The notes below the pieces were generated by a model, which was given only the letters and a program-made list of their open reading frames with translations, searched no databases and was not told the origin of the DNA. Below are positions 10,401 through 23,100 of a stretch of 64,000 nucleotides of DNA, one piece after another. This stretch comes from Actinomadura harenae (lineage in GTDB: Bacteria > Actinomycetota > Actinomycetes > Streptosporangiales > Streptosporangiaceae), in contig NZ_RFFG01000019.1 of the NCBI RefSeq assembly GCF_003696215.1, positions 1-64,000 on the forward strand, in the 5' to 3' direction. The position numbers were made by a program, and so were the translations under genes. How positions within the stretch are numbered: the stretch's first letter is position 1; each line of letters begins with the position of its first letter.

Positions 10401-12471
10401 TCGGCTCGAATACCTCGGGCGTTCCGACCAGCAGGTTCAGCTGCGTGGTTTCCGGATCGAGCCGGGTGAGATCGAGTCCGCCCTCGTCCGTCACGAGACC
10501 GTGGCCGACGCGGCCGTGGTCCTCCGCGACGACAAACTGATCGCCTACGCCGTCCCCTCCACGCCCGGCACCGAGCTCGACGCCTCTGACCTGCGGCGAT
10601 TCGTGAACTCGACGCTTCCCGACCACATGGTCCCGGCGGGCGTCGTCACGCTCGACGCGCTCCCGCTGACCGTCAACGGGAAGCTGGACCGCAAGGCGCT
10701 CCCCGCGCCCGACTTCCAGGCCAGGGCCGGCTCCCGCGCTCCCCGGACACCGGAGGAGGAGACCCTCGCCGGGCTGTACGCCGAGGTCCTCAACCTGGCG
10801 GATGTCGGCATCGACGACGGGTTCTTCGACCTCGGCGGCGACTCGATCATCGCGATCCAGCTCGTCTCCCGCGCCCGCCAGCACGGCCTCGTGATCTCCC
10901 CCCGCGACGTCTTCCAGCACCAGACCGTCGCGGAGCTGGCCGCCGTCGCCCAGGCGGCGGGCGAGGACGAGCGGGTCGAGATCGAGGAGCCCGGGACGGG
11001 CACCGGGCCGGTCCCGGTGACGCCGGTCGTCGGGTGGCTGCGCGAGCGGGTCGGCGGCGACGCCGGGCTGATCGCCGGGTTCCACCAGGCCACCCTGCTG
11101 ATCACGCCGCCCGGTCTCGACCTCGCCGGGCTCACCCGCGCGGTCGGGCGCGTCCTGGACCACCACGACATGCTCCGCCTCACGCTCGACGTGGACGGCG
11201 GCGAGTGGCGTCCGGTCGTCCGGGACGCCGGGAGCGTCCCGGCGGACGGCCTGGTGTCCCGCGTGGACGTCGCGGGCCTGTCCGCCGACAAGCTGCGGCA
11301 GGTCGTCGCCGACCAGGTGACGGCCGCCCGCGCCGCCCTCGACCCGGTGCGCGGCGAGGTCGCGCGGGTCGTCTGGCTGGACGCGGGACAGGAGCGCGGA
11401 CGGCTCCTGGTGGTCCTGCACCACCTGGTCGTGGACGGCGTGACCTGGCGTATCGTCCTGCCCGACCTCGTCGCGGCCTGGGCCGGCGCCGAACTCGAAC
11501 CCGTCCCGACCTCCTTCCGGCGCTGGGCGCAGAAGCTCACCGGCGCGGCGTCCGACAAGGCCGTGACCGGCGACCTGGACGACTGGCTCGACATCGTCGA
11601 CGGCCCGAAACAGGATCTCGCGGACCGCCCGCTCGACCCGCGCGTCGACATCGCCGCGCGCGTCGCGTCGGTCCGGCTCACGCTGCCCGCCGACGTGACG
11701 AAGCCGCTGCTCAGCGACGTCCCGGCCGCCTACCACGGGCGCGTGAACGACGTCCTGCTGACCGGCCTCGCGCTCGCCGTGACGCACTGGCGCAAGGGAC
11801 GCGGCGGGCGCACGACCGGCGGCGTCCTCATCGACCTCGAAGGGCACGGGCGCGAGGACGTCGTCCCGGGCGTCGACCTGTCCCGGACGGCGGGCTGGTT
11901 CACCGCGATCCACCCCGTCCGGCTCGACCCGGGCACCACCGACTGGGCCGAGATCGAACGCGGCGGGCCGGTCGTCGGGACGGCGCTGAAGAGGGTGAAG
12001 GAGCAGCTCCGCGCGGTCCCCGGCGGCAGCGGACTCGGCTACGGCCTGCTGCGCCACGGCGGCGACGCGGACGCGGCCGCCGAACTCGCCGGGGTTCCGG
12101 CCGCGCAGATCGCGTTCAACTACCTGGGCCGGGTCGGCGCGGGCGGCGACGGCGACTGGGAGATCGCGCCCGAGGAGCTGCCCGCCGGGGAGGACCCGCG
12201 GATGCCGGTGGCGCACGTCCTGGAGGTCAACGCCGTGACCCGCGACCTGCCGTCCGGGCCGGAGCTGACCGCCGTGTGGTCGTTCCCGGACGGCCTGCTC
12301 GCCGAGGACGACGTCCGTGACCTCGCGACCGCGTGGTTCGCGGCGCTGCGCGGCCTGGTCGCGCACGCGGCGTCCGGCGAGGCGGGCGGGTTCACCGCGT
12401 CCGACCTGCTGGTGGAGCTGGACCAGAACGAGATCGACAGGCTGCAGGACGCGTGGAGGAACAGGCAGTGA
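1495..12471 (+). CDS. NRPS-A, three modules: C-A-T-E / C-(A remnant)-T / C-A(Thr)-T-E
   Basis: A 3658-residue peptide synthetase. The start is the ATG at 1495, because the C1 domain begins at once ([17 protein letters not shown]) and GGGAAAG lies upstream. Approximate domains by residue are C1 5-445 (HHIAVDG), A1 455-968, T1 978-1052 (Ser1016), E1 1065-1485, C2 1505-1928 (HHIVLDG), A2 remnant 1963-2025, T2 2035-2105 (Ser2070), C3 2122-2568 (HHIAGDG), A3 2582-3072, T3 3082-3155 (Ser3117) and E3 3172-3635. C1 resembles EntF/DhbF-type starter condensation domains. C2 has the [11 protein letters not shown] opening of domains that follow an epimerase. C3 has the LCL-type opening [15 protein letters not shown]3 reads D-F-W-N-V-G-M-V-H, close to the known threonine code. 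A1 reads D-A-L-F-D-G-A-T-Y, which I cannot assign. Module 2 lacks motifs A1-A8. The tail ([15 protein letters not shown], then basic WRNRQ) looks like a docking segment. The stop overlaps the next start (GTGA). Confidence 0.96.
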   Translation: MSPTEFVPLSAAQRSVWYAQQLYPEVPICIAQYIEIEGPLRPELFDRIATIANHEVPSLQIRLVERDGVPYQGLGAVPDAHIPLLDFSGEADPRAAADAWVRADMATPMDMYGDRLYTMRVLRLGPEHHRWYLRAHHIAVDGFAGAMFNAGVAELYTRLAAGGEYEPQEHGDFRALLAEEAEYRASDRFAKDRAYWTERFADLPEVVTFTARTVPPTMDFVRASTTLAAPDSAGLAVAARRLRTATPGMAIAATAAYMARVTGAEEVVLGLAVTGRTTELARETPTMMSNIVPLRVTVDPDLSIEELTRAVSRATVRALRHQRYRVEDLRRDLGLLTDGRRLYGAIVNIMPFDYSADFGGSPATAHALALGLTEDLAFNIYDGLDGRGTRIDLDGHPALYSAEEIAAHHERHVRFLRALAAADPSTRVGDLPLMPDDERADVLTRWNGAESGRPAATVTEVFARHVAATPDAPALETADGALRLTYAELDARADRLAHRLAALGAGPETPVATLLERSPDIVVTSLAILKTGGHYVPVHHSYPADRVAWLMRDVGASVLVTDRAMLERNPWLADAPQGGVALLVVDEPAPEAAHDAAAVAFAPVHPEQLAYGIFTSGSTGLPKGVGVDHRSVVDFATDSRTRLAPGDRMLLHSAHAFDASTLELWRPLLAGATVVVAPPGPIDADLLEQAVKGAGVTHMFATTSLFNLVAADRPTVFAPVRVLDLGGEAASAAALARVLDACPDTDVRNAYGPTETTTYTTLYSARGQVTADDPSVPIGSALDDTRLYVLDRALRPVPVGVPGELYVAGAGVARGYLNRPGLTAAAFVACPFGPPGERMYRTGDLVRLRPAGGEDEAARGQRHTLEYLDRVDQQVKIRGFRIELGEVEAALTRHPDVAHAAVVAREDRPGVKRLVAYVVAAPGTAPDPAGLRLFLTGALPEYMVPSAVLVLPTLPLTGSGKLDVRALPAPDPATGDRPFRAPRTDAEAVLAALFAEVLEVERVGLDDGFFDLGGDSIIAMRLVSRARAAGLALSPRDVFQRPTVEELAAVAGVADTAVTEAADPVGDVPATPIVHWLRDLGGPVSGFHQSILLRTPPRLGADALTRALGVLLTRHDALRLTLGDGGALEIPATGPDPAGLVLRVDVEGRDPDETAATELTAARDRLDPASGVNVQLVWLDAGDDPGRLLVVVHHLVVDGVSWRILLPDLVAAWAGADLDPIGTPFRDWARRLTAEASARTGELPLWRGILGGPDVPLGARPLDPARDTHGTARSLTVELDAATTRAVLTTVPAAIHGRPTDVLLTGLARAVAAWRGDASPVLVDLEGHGREDLFPGVDLSRTVGWFTSKYPVRLDAAADLRETKERLRAIPDNGIGYGLLRHLDPGAGAELAALPVPEIVFNYLGRMETGDGDWSVSSVAGGADDAMPLGHALAIDAIVPAAFGALSVTWTWADGVLTEADVRELAAAWFTALRDLAAAGDAGHTPSDFPLVALDRADVTDLDRTFPDLTDVWPLAPLQQGLYFHALLGASATDVYTGQLVLDFDGDLDAAGLRDAAFELTARHPSLRTAFTQTVSGDPVQVVLGAPPCDELWHEILADEDALPALMTAERTRRFDLTRPPFLRFLLVRVGERRYRLLLTFHHIVLDGWSMPSLAGELLALYTGQLPPRAPDYRDHLGWLSRQDRAEAEAAWGAALAGLPAGTLVAPGAPDAPPGLPEKIRVPLGPELSDAVGATARRLGVTANTVVQAAWGLLLARLLGRDDVVFGATVSGRPMDLPGVERMVGLFINTLPVRVRLDAAESAAGLLTRLQAEQAELIPFHHHGLGDLHRLAGLPALFDTMTVFENYPLDASLLGAEIGDGTRLAGADLLDSTHYPLTLDAVPGAELQLRLGYRTDVLDRATADRLVRGLVAFVRMLTGTPDAPVAELDLTGDDAGPLRAAFAALAAQGPSPALAAASRSAAAPVKKLVAYVVAAPGAILDPEELRAHVREHLPEQMVPTAVVIMDELPLTPNGKVDTKALPRPVLTVPLREYRAPRDERETAVAAIYAELLGVDRAGIDDDFFDLGGDSLVAMRVVSRVRRALGVELPVRALFEAPAVAALAARIAVLSGVEPARPVLARRERPAAVPLSHGQRRLWFLNRFEGPSATYNMPVALRIRGALDEPALRAAIADVSARHESLRTVLPDVDGVPHQRVLSPEDAAPELLVAETTEAELPLRLAMAAGHAFDVSAEPPLRASLFRLAADEHVVLLLMHHIAGDGWSMAPLARDVLTAYMARVSGDAPTWTPLPVQYADYTLWTRELLGSEDDPSSLVSEQIAYWTSALDGLPEELALPVDRPRPAEASYRGGTARFTLSPATHEALLAVARETGASPFMVAQAAFAALLTRLGAGTDVPIGSPIAGRTDEALDDLVGMFVNMLVFRTDTSGNPTFRELVARVRETDLAAYAHQDVPFERLVEVLNPPRHLGRHPLFQVGLTFQNNPEARLDVPGFSAEPETLDAGVARFDLLMVLTERTGADGSPAGLDGELEFALDLYDPATAAGLAARFERLLTAVLAAPDARVGEIDVLDPAERRTILDDWSGGSAPVVERTTIPALFEAQVVLRPSAVAVSFEGRSWTYAEVNASANRLARHLAAQGVGPGRNVGLLLPRSADMVIAVLAVLKTGAAYVPMDPDYPADRIAFMTEDAAPVLTLTDIECDDDHSSENLDVEVSPDDPAYVIYTSGSTGRPKGVVVPHQNVVRLLRSTDPWFSFGPDDVWTLFHSYAFDFSVWELWGPLLNGGRLVVVPFLTSRSPEEFLKLLSAERVTVLNQTPSAFYQLMAADRENPGIDLALRYVVFGGEALELGRLDDWYSRHADDAPTLVNMYGITETTVHVSYVALDRAYAATAPGSIIGVGIPDLRVYVLDERLQPVAAGVVGELYVAGAGLAHGYLNRPGLTAERFVADPFGGRPGARMYRTGDLGRWLADGRLEYLGRSDQQVQLRGFRIEPGEIESALVRHETVADAAVVLRDDKLIAYAVPSTPGTELDASDLRRFVNSTLPDHMVPAGVVTLDALPLTVNGKLDRKALPAPDFQARAGSRAPRTPEEETLAGLYAEVLNLADVGIDDGFFDLGGDSIIAIQLVSRARQHGLVISPRDVFQHQTVAELAAVAQAAGEDERVEIEEPGTGTGPVPVTPVVGWLRERVGGDAGLIAGFHQATLLITPPGLDLAGLTRAVGRVLDHHDMLRLTLDVDGGEWRPVVRDAGSVPADGLVSRVDVAGLSADKLRQVVADQVTAARAALDPVRGEVARVVWLDAGQERGRLLVVLHHLVVDGVTWRIVLPDLVAAWAGAELEPVPTSFRRWAQKLTGAASDKAVTGDLDDWLDIVDGPKQDLADRPLDPRVDIAARVASVRLTLPADVTKPLLSDVPAAYHGRVNDVLLTGLALAVTHWRKGRGGRTTGGVLIDLEGHGREDVVPGVDLSRTAGWFTAIHPVRLDPGTTDWAEIERGGPVVGTALKRVKEQLRAVPGGSGLGYGLLRHGGDADAAAELAGVPAAQIAFNYLGRVGAGGDGDWEIAPEELPAGEDPRMPVAHVLEVNAVTRDLPSGPELTAVWSFPDGLLAEDDVRDLATAWFAALRGLVAHAASGEAGGFTASDLLVELDQNEIDRLQDAWRNRQ
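7384..7572 (+). other. Residual C-terminal adenylation piece (A9-A10) in module 2 of NRPS-A
   Basis: After condensation domain C2 and an Ala-rich linker of about 27 residues (roughly 7300-7383), the protein resumes at [13 protein letters not shown]. It continues through the A10 motif [13 protein letters not shown] into a complete carrier domain ([12 protein letters not shown]). The roughly 400-residue N-terminal adenylation subdomain with A1-A8 is absent, so this module cannot activate an amino acid by itself. In module 1 the matching place reads [19 protein letters not shown], so the remnant starts precisely after the point where the upstream orphan A domain (ending AAVVVHEFDHAR) stops. The reading frame is intact and the A10 lysine is present, so the piece may still be functional. 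Confidence 0.88.
9241..10951 (+). repeat. Copy 1 of the near-identical A(Thr)-T coding segment
   Basis: This stretch, from the C3-A3 linker to the end of T3, is nearly identical at DNA level to 16929-18638 in NRPS-B. Long exact runs cover the linker (GGCGGCTCGGCCCCGGTGG onward), the [18 protein letters not shown] region and the [19 protein letters not shown] region. Third codon positions here are visibly less GC-rich than in flanking modules (for example TTG, GTT, TAT and TCT codons). This suggests recent duplication or gene conversion from one donor segment. Confidence 0.85.
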
Positions 12472-15400
12472 ACCGGGGGGACCTCGAGGACATCCTGCCG
12501 CTGTCACCGCTGCAGCAGGGGTTCTTCTTCCACGCCGTCTTCGACGACGCCGCCGCCGACGTGTACACGGCGCAGCTCGTCCTCGACCTGGACGGTCCGC
12601 TCGACGCGGCCGCGCTGCGCCGGTCCGCGGAGGCGCTGCTGCGCCGCCACGCGAACCTGCGGGCCGCGTTCTGGCACGAGGACCTGTCCAAGCCCGTCCA
12701 GGTGATCCCGCGCTCGGTCGCCCTGCCGTGGGAGGAGACGGACGCGGCGGACGACGCGGAGGCGGACGCGGTCGTCGCCCGTGAGCGGCTGCGGCCGTTC
12801 GCGCTGACCGAGCCGCCGCTGCTGCGGTTCGTCCTGGTGCGGCGCGGTCCGGAGCGGCACCGGCTGATCCTGACGAACCACCACATCCTGCTGGACGGCT
12901 GGTCCACGCCCGTCCTCGCGACCGAGCTGTTCCTGCTGTACACGCAGGGCGGCGACGACGCCGGGTTCCCGCGCGTCACCCCGTACAAGAACCACCTGGC
13001 CTGGCTCGCGAAGCAGGACCGCGGCGCCGCCGAGGTCGCCTGGCAGAAGGCCCTGTCCGGCCTGGACGAGCCGTGCCTCGTCGCGCCCGAGGCGGCCGGG
13101 CTCCGGCCCGTCCCGCCCGGCCGCGCCGTCACCGAGCTGGAGGAGCGCTTCACGCGGCGGCTGACGCGGGTCGCGCGCCGCCATGACGCCACGCTCAACA
13201 CCGTCCTCCAGGCCGCGTGGGGTGTCGTCCTCGGCCGCCTGCTCGGACGCGACGACGTGGCGTTCGGCGCGACCGTCTCGGGCCGCCCGGCGGACCTTCC
13301 GGGCGTCGAGCAGATGATCGGCCTGTTCATCAACACGCTGCCCGTGCGCGTCCGGTTCCGCCAGGACGAGCCGTTCGGCGCGCTCGTCGAGCGGCTCCAG
13401 GAGGAGCAGACCGAGCTGCTCCCGCACCATCACCTCGGCCTCACCGACCTCCAGCGCGCGGCCGGGCACGGCGGCGCGCTCTTCGACACCATGACGGTGC
13501 TGGAGAACTACCCGTTCGACCCGGCGAGCATGGACGGGTCGCTGAACGGCGTCCGGATCACCGGCGCGGACTCCTACGACGCGACGCACTTCCCGCTGTC
13601 GCTCGTCGCCGCGCCCGGCCCGGACCGCATGGAGCTGCGCCTGCACCACCGTCCCGACGTGTACTCAGGGGAGGTCGCGGAGGCGCTGCTCGGGCGCGTC
13701 CGGCGCGTCCTGGAGCAGTTCGCGGACGACCCGGACCGCCCGATCGGCGCGCTCGCCCCCGCCGGGGACGACGAGCTGGCCCGGTTCGCCGCCTGGAACG
13801 ACACGGCCGTGACGCCGCGCCCCGGCACGGTCGTCGACCTCTTCGAGGCCCGTGCCGCCCGCACCCCGGACGCGACCGCCCTGGTCAGCGAAGGGGAGAC
13901 CCTCACCTACGCGGAGCTGAACGCCCGCGCGAACCGCCTCGCGCACGAGCTGATCGCCCGCGGTGTCGGCCCGGAGGACCGCGTCGCGCTCGTCCTGCCC
14001 CGGACGCCCGAGATCATCATCGCGATCCTCGGTGTCCTGAAGGCGGGCGCCGCGTACGTCCCGGTCGACCCCGAATACCCCGACGACCGCATCGCCTCCA
14101 TGCTGGACGACGCGGACCCGATCCTCACCCTCACGCGCGCGCACGAGGCGTTCACCGCCGACCGCCCGTCGACCGACCCCGGACGGCCGGTCTCCCCGGC
14201 GAACGCCGCCTACGTCATCTACACCTCCGGTTCGACCGGCCGCCCCAAGGGCGTCGTCGTCCCGCACGAGGGCCTGCTGAACTACTACGACGCGCACCGC
14301 GTCCGGTTCTTCGAACCCGTGGAGGCCGAGACCGGCGGACGGCGGCTGCGGTTCGCGCACCTCGCGTCGTTCTCGTTCGACACGTCCTGGATGGGCCTGC
14401 TGTGGATGATCCACGGCCACGAGCTGCACCTGATCGGCGACGCCGTCCGGCGCGACGTGGAGGCGTTCGCGGCCCACATCGCGTCCCGGCGGATCGACCT
14501 GGTCAACACGACGCCCTCCCACTTCCAGGCCCTGCGCGAGGCCGGGCTGCTCACCTCCGATGAGCACCGGCTGACGCAGCTGCTCATCGGCGGCGAGGCG
14601 ATCGGCGACGCCCTCTGGGACGACCTGCGCGCCCTCGACGGCGTGACCGTCCGGAACTTCTACGGGCCGACCGAGGCGACCATCGACACCATGAGCGTCG
14701 TCGTCGCGGACGCCGCCCGCCCCACCGTCGGCGGCCCGCACCCTGGCGCGCGCGCCCACGTGCTCGACGCCGCGCTCCAGCCCGCCCCCGTCGGCGTCCC
14801 GGGCGAGCTGTACCTCGCGGGCGTCCAGGTCGCGCGCGGCTACCTCGGCCGCGCGGCCCTCACCGCCGAGCGTTTCGTCGCCGACCCCTTCTCCACCGAA
14901 CCCGGCGCGCGCATGTACCGGACCGGCGACCTCGCCCGCTGGACCACCGGCGGCACCCTGGAGTTCCTCGGCCGCGCCGACGACCAGGTGAAGATCCGCG
15001 GGTTCCGCGTGGAACCCGGCGAGATCGAGAACGTGCTGGCCCGCTTCGACGGCGTCGGCCAGGCCGTCGTGACCGTCCGCGAGGACGCCCGCGGCGAGAA
15101 GCGCCTCGCCGCGTACGTCGTGCCCGCGACCGTGGACCCCGCCGCCCTCCGCCGCCACGCCGCCGCGCACCTGCCGGACCACATGGTGCCGTCCGTGACC
15201 GTCCTCGACGTGCTCCCGCTGACCGTCAACGGCAAGGTCGACAAGCGCGCCCTGCCCGAACCCGACGCGGCCGCCCCCGGGGCCGGTCGCGCGCCGCGCT
15301 CGCCGCAGGAGGAGATCCTCTGCGGGCTGTTCGCCGAGGTCCTCGGCGTCGCCCGGATCGGCGTGGACGACGGGTTCTTCGAGCTCGGCGGCGACTCGCT

Positions 15401-18400
15401 CACCGCGACCCGCCTGGTCAGCCGCGTCCGGTCGGCGCTCGACGTCGAACTGCCCGTCCGGGCGCTGTTCGAGGCCCCGACCGTCGCCGGGCTGTCGGCG
15501 CGGCTCGCCTCGGCCGCCGGCGCGACGCGTCCCGCGCTCGTCCCCGCCGCCCGTCCGGGCGTCCTGCCGCTGTCGCACGCGCAGCAGCGCCTCTGGTTCC
15601 TCAACCGCTTCGACGGGCCGTCCGCGACGTTCAACCTGCCCGTCGCGCTGCGGCTGAACGGCCCGCTCGACCCGTCCGCGCTGGAGGCCGCGCTCGCCGA
15701 CGTCGTCGCCCGGCACGAGTCCCTGCGCACGATCTTCCCGGACGTCTCGGGCACGCCCCGCCAGCTCGTCCTGGACCCGTCCGCCGCCCGCCCCCGCCTG
15801 CCGGTCACCGAGACCGGCGCGGACGCCCTGCCGCTCGCGGTCGCGTCCCTCGCCGGGCAGGGCTTCGACCTGTCGGCCGAGCCGCCGCTGCGCGCCGCCC
15901 TGTTCCGGCTCGCCGCCGACGAGCACGTGATCCTGCTGGTCATGCACCACATCGCGGGCGACGGCTGGTCGATGGCGCCGCTCGCGCGCGACGTCCTGAC
16001 CGCGTACGTGGCCCGGGTCGCCGGGGACGCGCCGGCCTGGGCCCCGCTGCCGGTGCAGTACGCCGACTACACGCTCTGGCAGCGCTCCCTGCTCGGCTCC
16101 GAGGACGACCCGTCGTCGCTGGTCTCCGAGCAGATCGCCTACTGGACGTCCGCGCTCGACGGCCTCCCGGACGAACTCGCGCTTCCCGCCGACCGTCCGC
16201 GTCCGGCGGAGGCGTCCTACCGGGGCGGCACGTTCACGTTCGACCTCGACGCCGGACTTCACGCCGCGCTGCTCGGAATCGCCCGCGAATCCGGCGCGAG
16301 CCTGTTCATGGTCATGCAGGCCGCGTTCGCCGCGCTGCTGACGCGCCTGGGCGCCGGGACGGACATCCCGATCGGTTCGCCCATCGCGGGCCGTACCGAT
16401 GAGGCCCTGGACGACCTCGTCGGCATGTTCGTCAACATGCTCGTACTGCGCACCGATACGTCAGGGAACCCGTCCTTCCGGGAACTCATCGCGCGCGTGC
16501 GCGAGGCCGACCTCGCCGCGTACGCCCACCAGGACGTCCCGTTCGAGCGCCTCGTGGAGGTGCTGAACCCGGCGCGCTCCATGGCCCGGCACCCGCTCTT
16601 CCAGGTCGCCCTGTCGTTCCAGAACAACCCCGAGGCCACCCTCGAACTCGACGGGCTCACCGGCGGCCCGGTGGACCTCCCGCACGGCACCGCCAAGTAC
16701 GACCTCTCGCTTTACCTGCAAGAACGCGCCGACGACTCCGGTTCCCCGGCCGGGATATCGGCGGGGCTGGAGTACGCGCTCGACCTGTTCGACGCGGACA
16801 CCGCCACCGGACTCGCCGCCCGTTTCGAGCGGTTCCTCCGCGAGGTCGTGGACGCCCCGGACGAGCCGGTCTCCACCGCCGAGATCCTCACCCGAGCGGA
16901 GCGCCGCACCCTGCTCCGCACCTGGGCGGGCGGCTCGGCCCCGGTGGTCGAGCGGACGACGATTCCGGCGTTGTTCGAGGCGCAGGTGGTGCTGCGTCCG
17001 TCGGCGGTGGCGGTGTCGTTCGAGGGGCGTTCGTGGACGTATGCGGAGGTCAACGCGTCCGCGAATCGTCTCGCCCGTCACCTGGCCGCGCAGGGCGCGG
17101 GCCCGGGGACCTTCGTCGCCTTGGAACTGCCCCGGTCGGCCGACCTGGTCATCGGGGTCCTCGCTGTCCTGAAGACCGGCGCCGCGTACGTCCCGATCGA
17201 CCCGGACTACCCCGCCGACCGCATCGCCCACATGATCGGGGACGCCGCTCCCGTCCTCACCGTGACCAGCGTCGACGTGGACGCCACGTACTCCTCCGAG
17301 AACCTCGGCGTCGAGATCTCGCCGGACGCCGCGGCATACGTGATCTACACGTCGGGTTCGACGGGTCGTCCGAAGGGCGTCGTCGTCCCGCATCAGAACG
17401 TCGTGCGTCTGCTCCGCTCGACCGAGCAGTGGTTCTCCTTCGGCCCGGACGATGTCTGGACGCTGTTCCACTCTTACGCGTTCGACTTCTCCGTGTGGGA
17501 GCTGTGGGGCCCGCTGCTGAACGGCGGCCGTCTCGTGGTCGTCCCGTTCCTGACGTCGCGTTCGCCTGAGGAGTTCCTGAAGCTCCTGGCGGCGGAGCGG
17601 GTCACGGTCCTGAATCAGACGCCGTCGGCGTTCTACCAGCTCATGGCCGCCGACCGGGAGAACCCGGGCACGGATCTGTCCTTGCGTTATGTCATCTTCG
17701 GTGGCGAAGCCCTCGAACTCGGACGCCTCGATGGCTGGTACAGCCGTCACGCCGATGACGCTCCGACGCTGGTCAACATGTACGGCATCACCGAGACGAC
17801 CGTTCACGTCTCCTACGTGGCGCTCGATCGGGCCTACGCCGCGACAGCCTCGGGCAGCGTCATCGGCGTCGGTATCCCTGACCTGCGCGTTTCCGTGCTG
17901 GACGAGCGACTCCAGCCCGTCCCGGCCGGTGTGGTCGGCGAGATGTACGTCGCGGGCGCGGGACTCGCTCGCGGCTACCTCAACCGGCCCGCCCTGACCG
18001 CTGACCGGTTCGTGGCGGACCCGTTCGGGGCGTCCGGCGAGCGCATGTACCGCACGGGTGACCTGGGGCGCTGGCGTAAGGACGGCACCCTCGAATACCT
18101 CGGGCGTTCCGACCAGCAGGTTCAGCTCCGTGGCTTCCGGATCGAGCCGGGCGAGATCGAGTCCGCGCTCGCCCGCCACGAGACCGTCGCGGACGCGGCG
18201 GTCGTGCTTCGTGACGAGAGGCTGATCGCCTACGCCGTCCCGGCCACGCCCGGAACCGAGCTCGATGCGTCCGACCTGCGGCGATTCGTCGGTGAGACGC
18301 TGCCGACCCACATGGTCCCCGCGACCGTCGTCACGCTCGACGTCCTGCCGCTGACCTCCAACGGGAAGCTCGACCGCAAGGCGCTCCCCGCACCGGACTT

Positions 18401-20129
18401 CCAGGCCAGGGCCGATTCCCGCGCGCCCCGGACGTCCGAGGAGGAGACCCTCGCCGGGCTGTACGCGGAGGTGCTCGGCCTGGAGAAGGCCGGGATCGAC
18501 GACGGGTTCTTCGACTTGGGCGGCGACTCGATCATCGCGATCCAGCTCGTCTCCCGCGCCCGCCAGCAAGGGCTCGTGATCTCCCCCCGCGACGTCTTCC
18601 AGTTCCAGACCGTCGCGGAGCTGGCCGCCGTCGCCCGACCGGCCGGAGAAGCCGAGCAGGCCGAGCTCGAAGCGCCCGGCGCGGCGCTCGGGCCGATCCC
18701 GGCGACGCCGATCATGCGGTGGTTCGGCGGGCTGAACGGCCCGACCGGCGACTACAGCCAGCGGATGCTCCTGGTCACCCCGCCCGGCCTCGGCGTCGAC
18801 CGGCTGGCGGCGGCGCTCCAGCGCGTCCTCGACCACCACGACATGCTCCGCCTCCGGAGCACCCCGGACGGCGGCTTCGAGGTGCCCGAACCCGGGTCCG
18901 TCGACGCGTCGCGGCTGCTCCTGCGCGTGGACGTCGCGGGGCTGGACGACGCCGCGCTCAGGAAGGTCCTCGGACAGGAGTCCCTGAACGCGCGCCGCAG
19001 GCTCGTCCCCGCGGACGGCGTCATGGTCCAGGCCGTCTGGTTCGACGCCGGGCCCGGCCGGCGCGGACGCCTCCTCGTCACGGCCCACCACCTGGTCGTG
19101 GACGGCGTGTCCTGGCGTATCGTCCTGCCGGACCTCGTCGCGGCCTGGGCCGGCGCCGAACTCGAACCCGTCCCGACCTCCTTCCGGCGCTGGGCGCAGA
19201 AGCTCACCGCCGAGGCCGCGGACCCGGAGCGCGCCGCCGAGGCGTCCCTCTGGCGGGAGATCGAGGACACGCCGGACCCGGCGCTGGCGTCCCGCGCGCT
19301 CGACCCGGCCGCCGACACGTTCGGCACCGCCCGCCACCTCACCGTCGAGCTGCCCGCCGACGTGACCGGGCCGCTGCTCACCGACGTGCCCGCCGCGTTC
19401 CACGCCCGGGTCAACGACGTGCTGCTCACCGCGCTCGCCGTCGCCGTCGCCGGCTGGCGCGGCGCCCCGGGCACGGCCGTCCTCGTCGACCTCGAAGGAC
19501 ACGGACGCGAGGAGATCGTGCCGGGCGTCGACCTGTCCCGGACGGTCGGCTGGTTCACCTCGGTCTTCCCCGTCGCGCTCGACGCGGGCGACGTCGCCCG
19601 AACCGAGGTCGAGACCGGCGGCGAGGCCGCGGGGACCGCGCTGAAGAAGGTCAAGGAGCAGCTGCGCCGCGTCCCGGACAACGGCATCGGCCACGGTCTC
19701 CTCACCGCCCCGGACGCGTCGCGCCGCACCCCGCAGATCGCCTTCAACTACCTCGGCCGCACGCCCGCCGCCGAGGACGCCGACTGGTCGCCCGCGGGCC
19801 CGGCCGACGACGCCGCGCTCGCCGGGGGCCAGGACGGCGCGCTCGGCCTCGTCCACGCGGTCGAGGTCAACGCGCACACCCGCGACCTGCCGTCCGGGCC
19901 GGTCCTGTCCGCGACCTGGACGTACGCGGGCGGCCTGTTCGAGGAGGACCGGATCCGCGCGCTGGCCGGCGCCTGGACCGCCGCGCTGCGCGGCCTGGTC
20001 GTCCATGTGACCGAGGGCGCGGGCGGCGGGTTCACCCCGTCCGACCTGGCCCTCGTCGAGATCGACCAGGACGAGATCGACGAGCTCGCCGCCGAATTCG
20101 ACGACCTGTCCGACTGGGAGCTCGATTGA
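12468..20129 (+). CDS. NRPS-B, two modules: C-A-T / C-A(Thr)-T-E
   Basis: A 2553-residue synthetase. It starts at the GTG at 12468, which overlaps the NRPS-A stop as GTGA and has GGAGGA seven bases upstream. Domains by residue are C4 7-425 ([18 protein letters not shown]), A4 445-933, T4 945-1015, C5 1028-1478 ([21 protein letters not shown]), A5 1485-1978, T5 1988-2058 and E5 2075-2528 ([17 protein letters not shown]). C4 is of the type that follows an epimerase, fitting the E domain that ends NRPS-A; C5 is LCL-type. A5 reads D-F-W-N-I-G-M-V-H-K, identical to the established threonine signature, so with E5 it should install D-allo-threonine. A4 has an unusual A4 region ([12 protein letters not shown]) and reads D-T-M-N-L-G-F-I-D, which I cannot assign. 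The acidic tail ([11 protein letters not shown]) follows the E domain and probably docks to NRPS-C. The stop overlaps the TTG of the next gene. Confidence 0.96.
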   Translation: MNRGDLEDILPLSPLQQGFFFHAVFDDAAADVYTAQLVLDLDGPLDAAALRRSAEALLRRHANLRAAFWHEDLSKPVQVIPRSVALPWEETDAADDAEADAVVARERLRPFALTEPPLLRFVLVRRGPERHRLILTNHHILLDGWSTPVLATELFLLYTQGGDDAGFPRVTPYKNHLAWLAKQDRGAAEVAWQKALSGLDEPCLVAPEAAGLRPVPPGRAVTELEERFTRRLTRVARRHDATLNTVLQAAWGVVLGRLLGRDDVAFGATVSGRPADLPGVEQMIGLFINTLPVRVRFRQDEPFGALVERLQEEQTELLPHHHLGLTDLQRAAGHGGALFDTMTVLENYPFDPASMDGSLNGVRITGADSYDATHFPLSLVAAPGPDRMELRLHHRPDVYSGEVAEALLGRVRRVLEQFADDPDRPIGALAPAGDDELARFAAWNDTAVTPRPGTVVDLFEARAARTPDATALVSEGETLTYAELNARANRLAHELIARGVGPEDRVALVLPRTPEIIIAILGVLKAGAAYVPVDPEYPDDRIASMLDDADPILTLTRAHEAFTADRPSTDPGRPVSPANAAYVIYTSGSTGRPKGVVVPHEGLLNYYDAHRVRFFEPVEAETGGRRLRFAHLASFSFDTSWMGLLWMIHGHELHLIGDAVRRDVEAFAAHIASRRIDLVNTTPSHFQALREAGLLTSDEHRLTQLLIGGEAIGDALWDDLRALDGVTVRNFYGPTEATIDTMSVVVADAARPTVGGPHPGARAHVLDAALQPAPVGVPGELYLAGVQVARGYLGRAALTAERFVADPFSTEPGARMYRTGDLARWTTGGTLEFLGRADDQVKIRGFRVEPGEIENVLARFDGVGQAVVTVREDARGEKRLAAYVVPATVDPAALRRHAAAHLPDHMVPSVTVLDVLPLTVNGKVDKRALPEPDAAAPGAGRAPRSPQEEILCGLFAEVLGVARIGVDDGFFELGGDSLTATRLVSRVRSALDVELPVRALFEAPTVAGLSARLASAAGATRPALVPAARPGVLPLSHAQQRLWFLNRFDGPSATFNLPVALRLNGPLDPSALEAALADVVARHESLRTIFPDVSGTPRQLVLDPSAARPRLPVTETGADALPLAVASLAGQGFDLSAEPPLRAALFRLAADEHVILLVMHHIAGDGWSMAPLARDVLTAYVARVAGDAPAWAPLPVQYADYTLWQRSLLGSEDDPSSLVSEQIAYWTSALDGLPDELALPADRPRPAEASYRGGTFTFDLDAGLHAALLGIARESGASLFMVMQAAFAALLTRLGAGTDIPIGSPIAGRTDEALDDLVGMFVNMLVLRTDTSGNPSFRELIARVREADLAAYAHQDVPFERLVEVLNPARSMARHPLFQVALSFQNNPEATLELDGLTGGPVDLPHGTAKYDLSLYLQERADDSGSPAGISAGLEYALDLFDADTATGLAARFERFLREVVDAPDEPVSTAEILTRAERRTLLRTWAGGSAPVVERTTIPALFEAQVVLRPSAVAVSFEGRSWTYAEVNASANRLARHLAAQGAGPGTFVALELPRSADLVIGVLAVLKTGAAYVPIDPDYPADRIAHMIGDAAPVLTVTSVDVDATYSSENLGVEISPDAAAYVIYTSGSTGRPKGVVVPHQNVVRLLRSTEQWFSFGPDDVWTLFHSYAFDFSVWELWGPLLNGGRLVVVPFLTSRSPEEFLKLLAAERVTVLNQTPSAFYQLMAADRENPGTDLSLRYVIFGGEALELGRLDGWYSRHADDAPTLVNMYGITETTVHVSYVALDRAYAATASGSVIGVGIPDLRVSVLDERLQPVPAGVVGEMYVAGAGLARGYLNRPALTADRFVADPFGASGERMYRTGDLGRWRKDGTLEYLGRSDQQVQLRGFRIEPGEIESALARHETVADAAVVLRDERLIAYAVPATPGTELDASDLRRFVGETLPTHMVPATVVTLDVLPLTSNGKLDRKALPAPDFQARADSRAPRTSEEETLAGLYAEVLGLEKAGIDDGFFDLGGDSIIAIQLVSRARQQGLVISPRDVFQFQTVAELAAVARPAGEAEQAELEAPGAALGPIPATPIMRWFGGLNGPTGDYSQRMLLVTPPGLGVDRLAAALQRVLDHHDMLRLRSTPDGGFEVPEPGSVDASRLLLRVDVAGLDDAALRKVLGQESLNARRRLVPADGVMVQAVWFDAGPGRRGRLLVTAHHLVVDGVSWRIVLPDLVAAWAGAELEPVPTSFRRWAQKLTAEAADPERAAEASLWREIEDTPDPALASRALDPAADTFGTARHLTVELPADVTGPLLTDVPAAFHARVNDVLLTALAVAVAGWRGAPGTAVLVDLEGHGREEIVPGVDLSRTVGWFTSVFPVALDAGDVARTEVETGGEAAGTALKKVKEQLRRVPDNGIGHGLLTAPDASRRTPQIAFNYLGRTPAAEDADWSPAGPADDAALAGGQDGALGLVHAVEVNAHTRDLPSGPVLSATWTYAGGLFEEDRIRALAGAWTAALRGLVVHVTEGAGGGFTPSDLALVEIDQDEIDELAAEFDDLSDWELD
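16929..18638 (+). repeat. Copy 2 of the near-identical A(Thr)-T coding segment
   Basis: This is the partner of 9241-10951. The two encode almost the same adenylation and carrier domains and differ mainly in a short patch after the A2-like region (about 17095-17300) and in scattered synonymous bases. The upstream C domains also share an exact block around 8402-8470 and 16093-16160. The duplicated unit was therefore probably a whole C-A-T-E module, with the A-T part kept most similar. Confidence 0.85.
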
Positions 20130-23100
20130 CCACCGCCGCTGAGACCCCCCGCAAGGCGGAGCCGAGGAAGCCGTCGCAGCTCCAGGACGTCTGGCCGCTG
20201 TCGCCGCTCCAGCAGGGCCTGTTCTTCCACGCGCGCTACGCGGGGGCGTCCGCCGACGTGTACACCGCGCAGGCCGTGGTCGAACTGCGAGGGCCGCTCG
20301 ACACCGCCGCGCTGAAGGCCGCCGCCGCGGCGCTGCTGCGGCGGCACGCGAACCTGCGGGCGGCGTTCCGGCAGCGCAAGGAGGGCACGCCCGTCCAGGT
20401 GATCGTCCGCGAGGTGCGGACGCCGTGGGAGGAGATCGACCTCTCCGCGCACCCGGACGCCGAGGCCGAGGCGGCGCGTGTCGCGGACCGCGAGCGCGCG
20501 CGCCCGTTCGACCTGGCCAAGCCGCCGCTGGTCCGGTTCGTCCTGCTCCGGATGGCGGACGACCGGCACCGCCTGGTCTTCACGAACCACCACATCCTGC
20601 TGGACGGCTGGTCCACCCCGATCCTCCAGACCGAGCTGTTCGCGCTGTACCTGACCAGGGGCGACGACAGCGGCCTGCCGCGCGTCACCCCGTACAAGAA
20701 CTACCTGGCCTGGCTCGCGCAGCAGGACCGCGAGGCCGCCGAGACCGCCTGGCGCGACGCGCTGGCGGGAGTCGACGAGCCGACGCTCGTCGCGCCGGGC
20801 GCGCCCGAGCCGCCCGCCGACGCCGAACCCGGACGCGTCCGCCGCGAACTGGACGCCGGGCTGACGCGCGCGCTGACCGACCGGGCGCGCGCGCACAACG
20901 TCACGCTCAACACCGTCCTCCAGCTGGCGTGGGGCGTCCTGCTCGGACGGCTCACCGGACGCCGCGACGTCACATTCGGCGCGGCCGTGTCGGGCCGTCC
21001 GCCCGAGCTGCCGGGCGTCGAGCAGATGATCGGCCTGTTCATCAACACGCTCCCCGTCCGCGTCACGGCGCGCCCGGGGGACACGGTCGCCCAGGCGCTC
21101 ACCGGCCTCCAGGGACGGCAGGCCGACCTGCTGCCGCACCACCACGTCGGCCTGACCGACATCCAGCGGATCTCCGGCGTCGGCACCCTCTTCGACACGA
21201 TGACCGTCCTGGAGAACTACCCGTTCGACCCCGAGGCCGCCGGAGCCGACCTCGGCGGGCTGACGATGCGCGACGTCGGCGGCTACGACGCGTCCCACTA
21301 CCCCCTGGCCCTCGCCGCCGTCCCGGGGGAGCGGCTGTTGCTGCGGCTCGACCACCGCACCGACCTGTTCACCGCCGCCCAGGCCGAGCGGATCATGGAC
21401 CGGCTGGAACGCGTCCTCCACGCGATCGCGCACGAACCGGACGTCCCGCTGGCCCACGTCGACGTGCTCTCCGACGACGAACGCCGACGGCTCATCGAGG
21501 ACTGGCAGGGCGAGACGGCCGGACGCGTTCCGGAGACGATCACCGCGCGTTTCGCGGCCGTCGCCGACGTGGACCCCGGCCGGGAAGCCCTCCGCACGCC
21601 CGACGGAAGTCTCACCTATGGCGAGCTGAACAAGCGCGCCAACCGGCTCGCCCACCTCCTGCGCGCGCGAGGCGTCGAGCGGGAGACCCGCGTCGCGATG
21701 CTCCTCGAACGGTCACCGGACGTCGTCGTCGCGACCCTCGGCATCCTCAAGGCGGGCGGAGCGTACGCGCCGATCCACCACGGCTACCCGCAGGAACGCG
21801 TCCGGTGGGCCGTCGCCGAGGTCGAGGCACCCGTCCTCCTCGTCGACCGGACCACGCACCATCGCGTCGCCGGCCTCGACCTCGACGCCGACATCATCGT
21901 CATCGACGAAGTCGAGACGGCCGCCGACGACACCGACCCCGGGACGGATGTCCACCCCGAGCAGCTCGCCTACGTCATGTTCACGTCCGGTTCGACCGGG
22001 CTGCCCAAGGGCGCGATGCTCACCCACCGGAACGTCGTCGACCTCGCCACCGACCCGGCCCTGCGGGACGGCGCGCACGACCGGGTGCTCGTCCACTCGC
22101 CGCACGCGTTCGACGCGTCCACCTACGAGCTGTGGGTTCCGCTGCTCGCGGGCGGCACCGCCGTGATCGCCCCGCCCGGACGCGTCGACGCCGCCGAGAT
22201 CGAACGCCTCGTCGTGGACGGCGGGCTCACCGGCCTGTTCCTCACGACCGCCCTGTTCAACCTGGTCGCCGAGGAGCGGCCCGAGGCGTTCGCCGGGCTG
22301 CGCGAGGTCCTGACCGGCGGTGAGTCCGGCTCGGCGGTTGCCATGCGGAAGGTCCTCGCGGCCTGCCCGGACACCCGGCTCGGCCACGTCTACGGCCCGA
22401 CCGAGGCCACCACCTACGCCACCGACGCCGACATGCGGACGGCCCTCGCGGACCCGTCCGAGACCACGCCCGTCCTGGGCCGTCCGATGGCCGATATGCG
22501 GGTGTACGTCCTGGACGAGGCGCTGCGTCCCGTCCCGGCCGGCGTCACGGGTGAGGCGTACATCGCCGGATCCGGCGTCGGGCGCGGCTACCTGAACCGG
22601 CCCGCGCTGACCGCCGAACGCTGGGTCGCCGACCCGTTCGGCCCGCCCGGCACCCGCATGTACCGCACGGGCGACCTGATGCGCCGCCGCGAGGACGGCG
22701 CCCTCGAGTACGTCGACCGCGCCGACTTCCAGGTGAAGATCCGCGGCTTCCGGATCGAGCTGGGCGAGATCGAGGCCGCCCTGGCCGCGCTGGACGGCGT
22801 CGCGCACGCCGCCGTCCTCGTCCACCGGGACGCCGCCGTGACGCGGCTGGTCGCCTACGCCGTTCCGTCCGCCGGGTCCGTCCTCGACACGGCGGCGCTG
22901 CGCGCTGCGCTCGCCCGGCGGCTGCCCGAGTACATGGTGCCGTCCGCGATCGTCGGGCTCGACGCCCTGCCGCTCGGCCCGACCGGCAAGGTCGACCGGC
23001 GGGCGCTGCCCGTCCCGGACCTCGCCGCGGCCGCCGCCGGACGCGCCCCCGAGAACCCCGGGGAGGAGGTCCTCTGCGCGGTGTTCGCCGAGGTCCTCGG

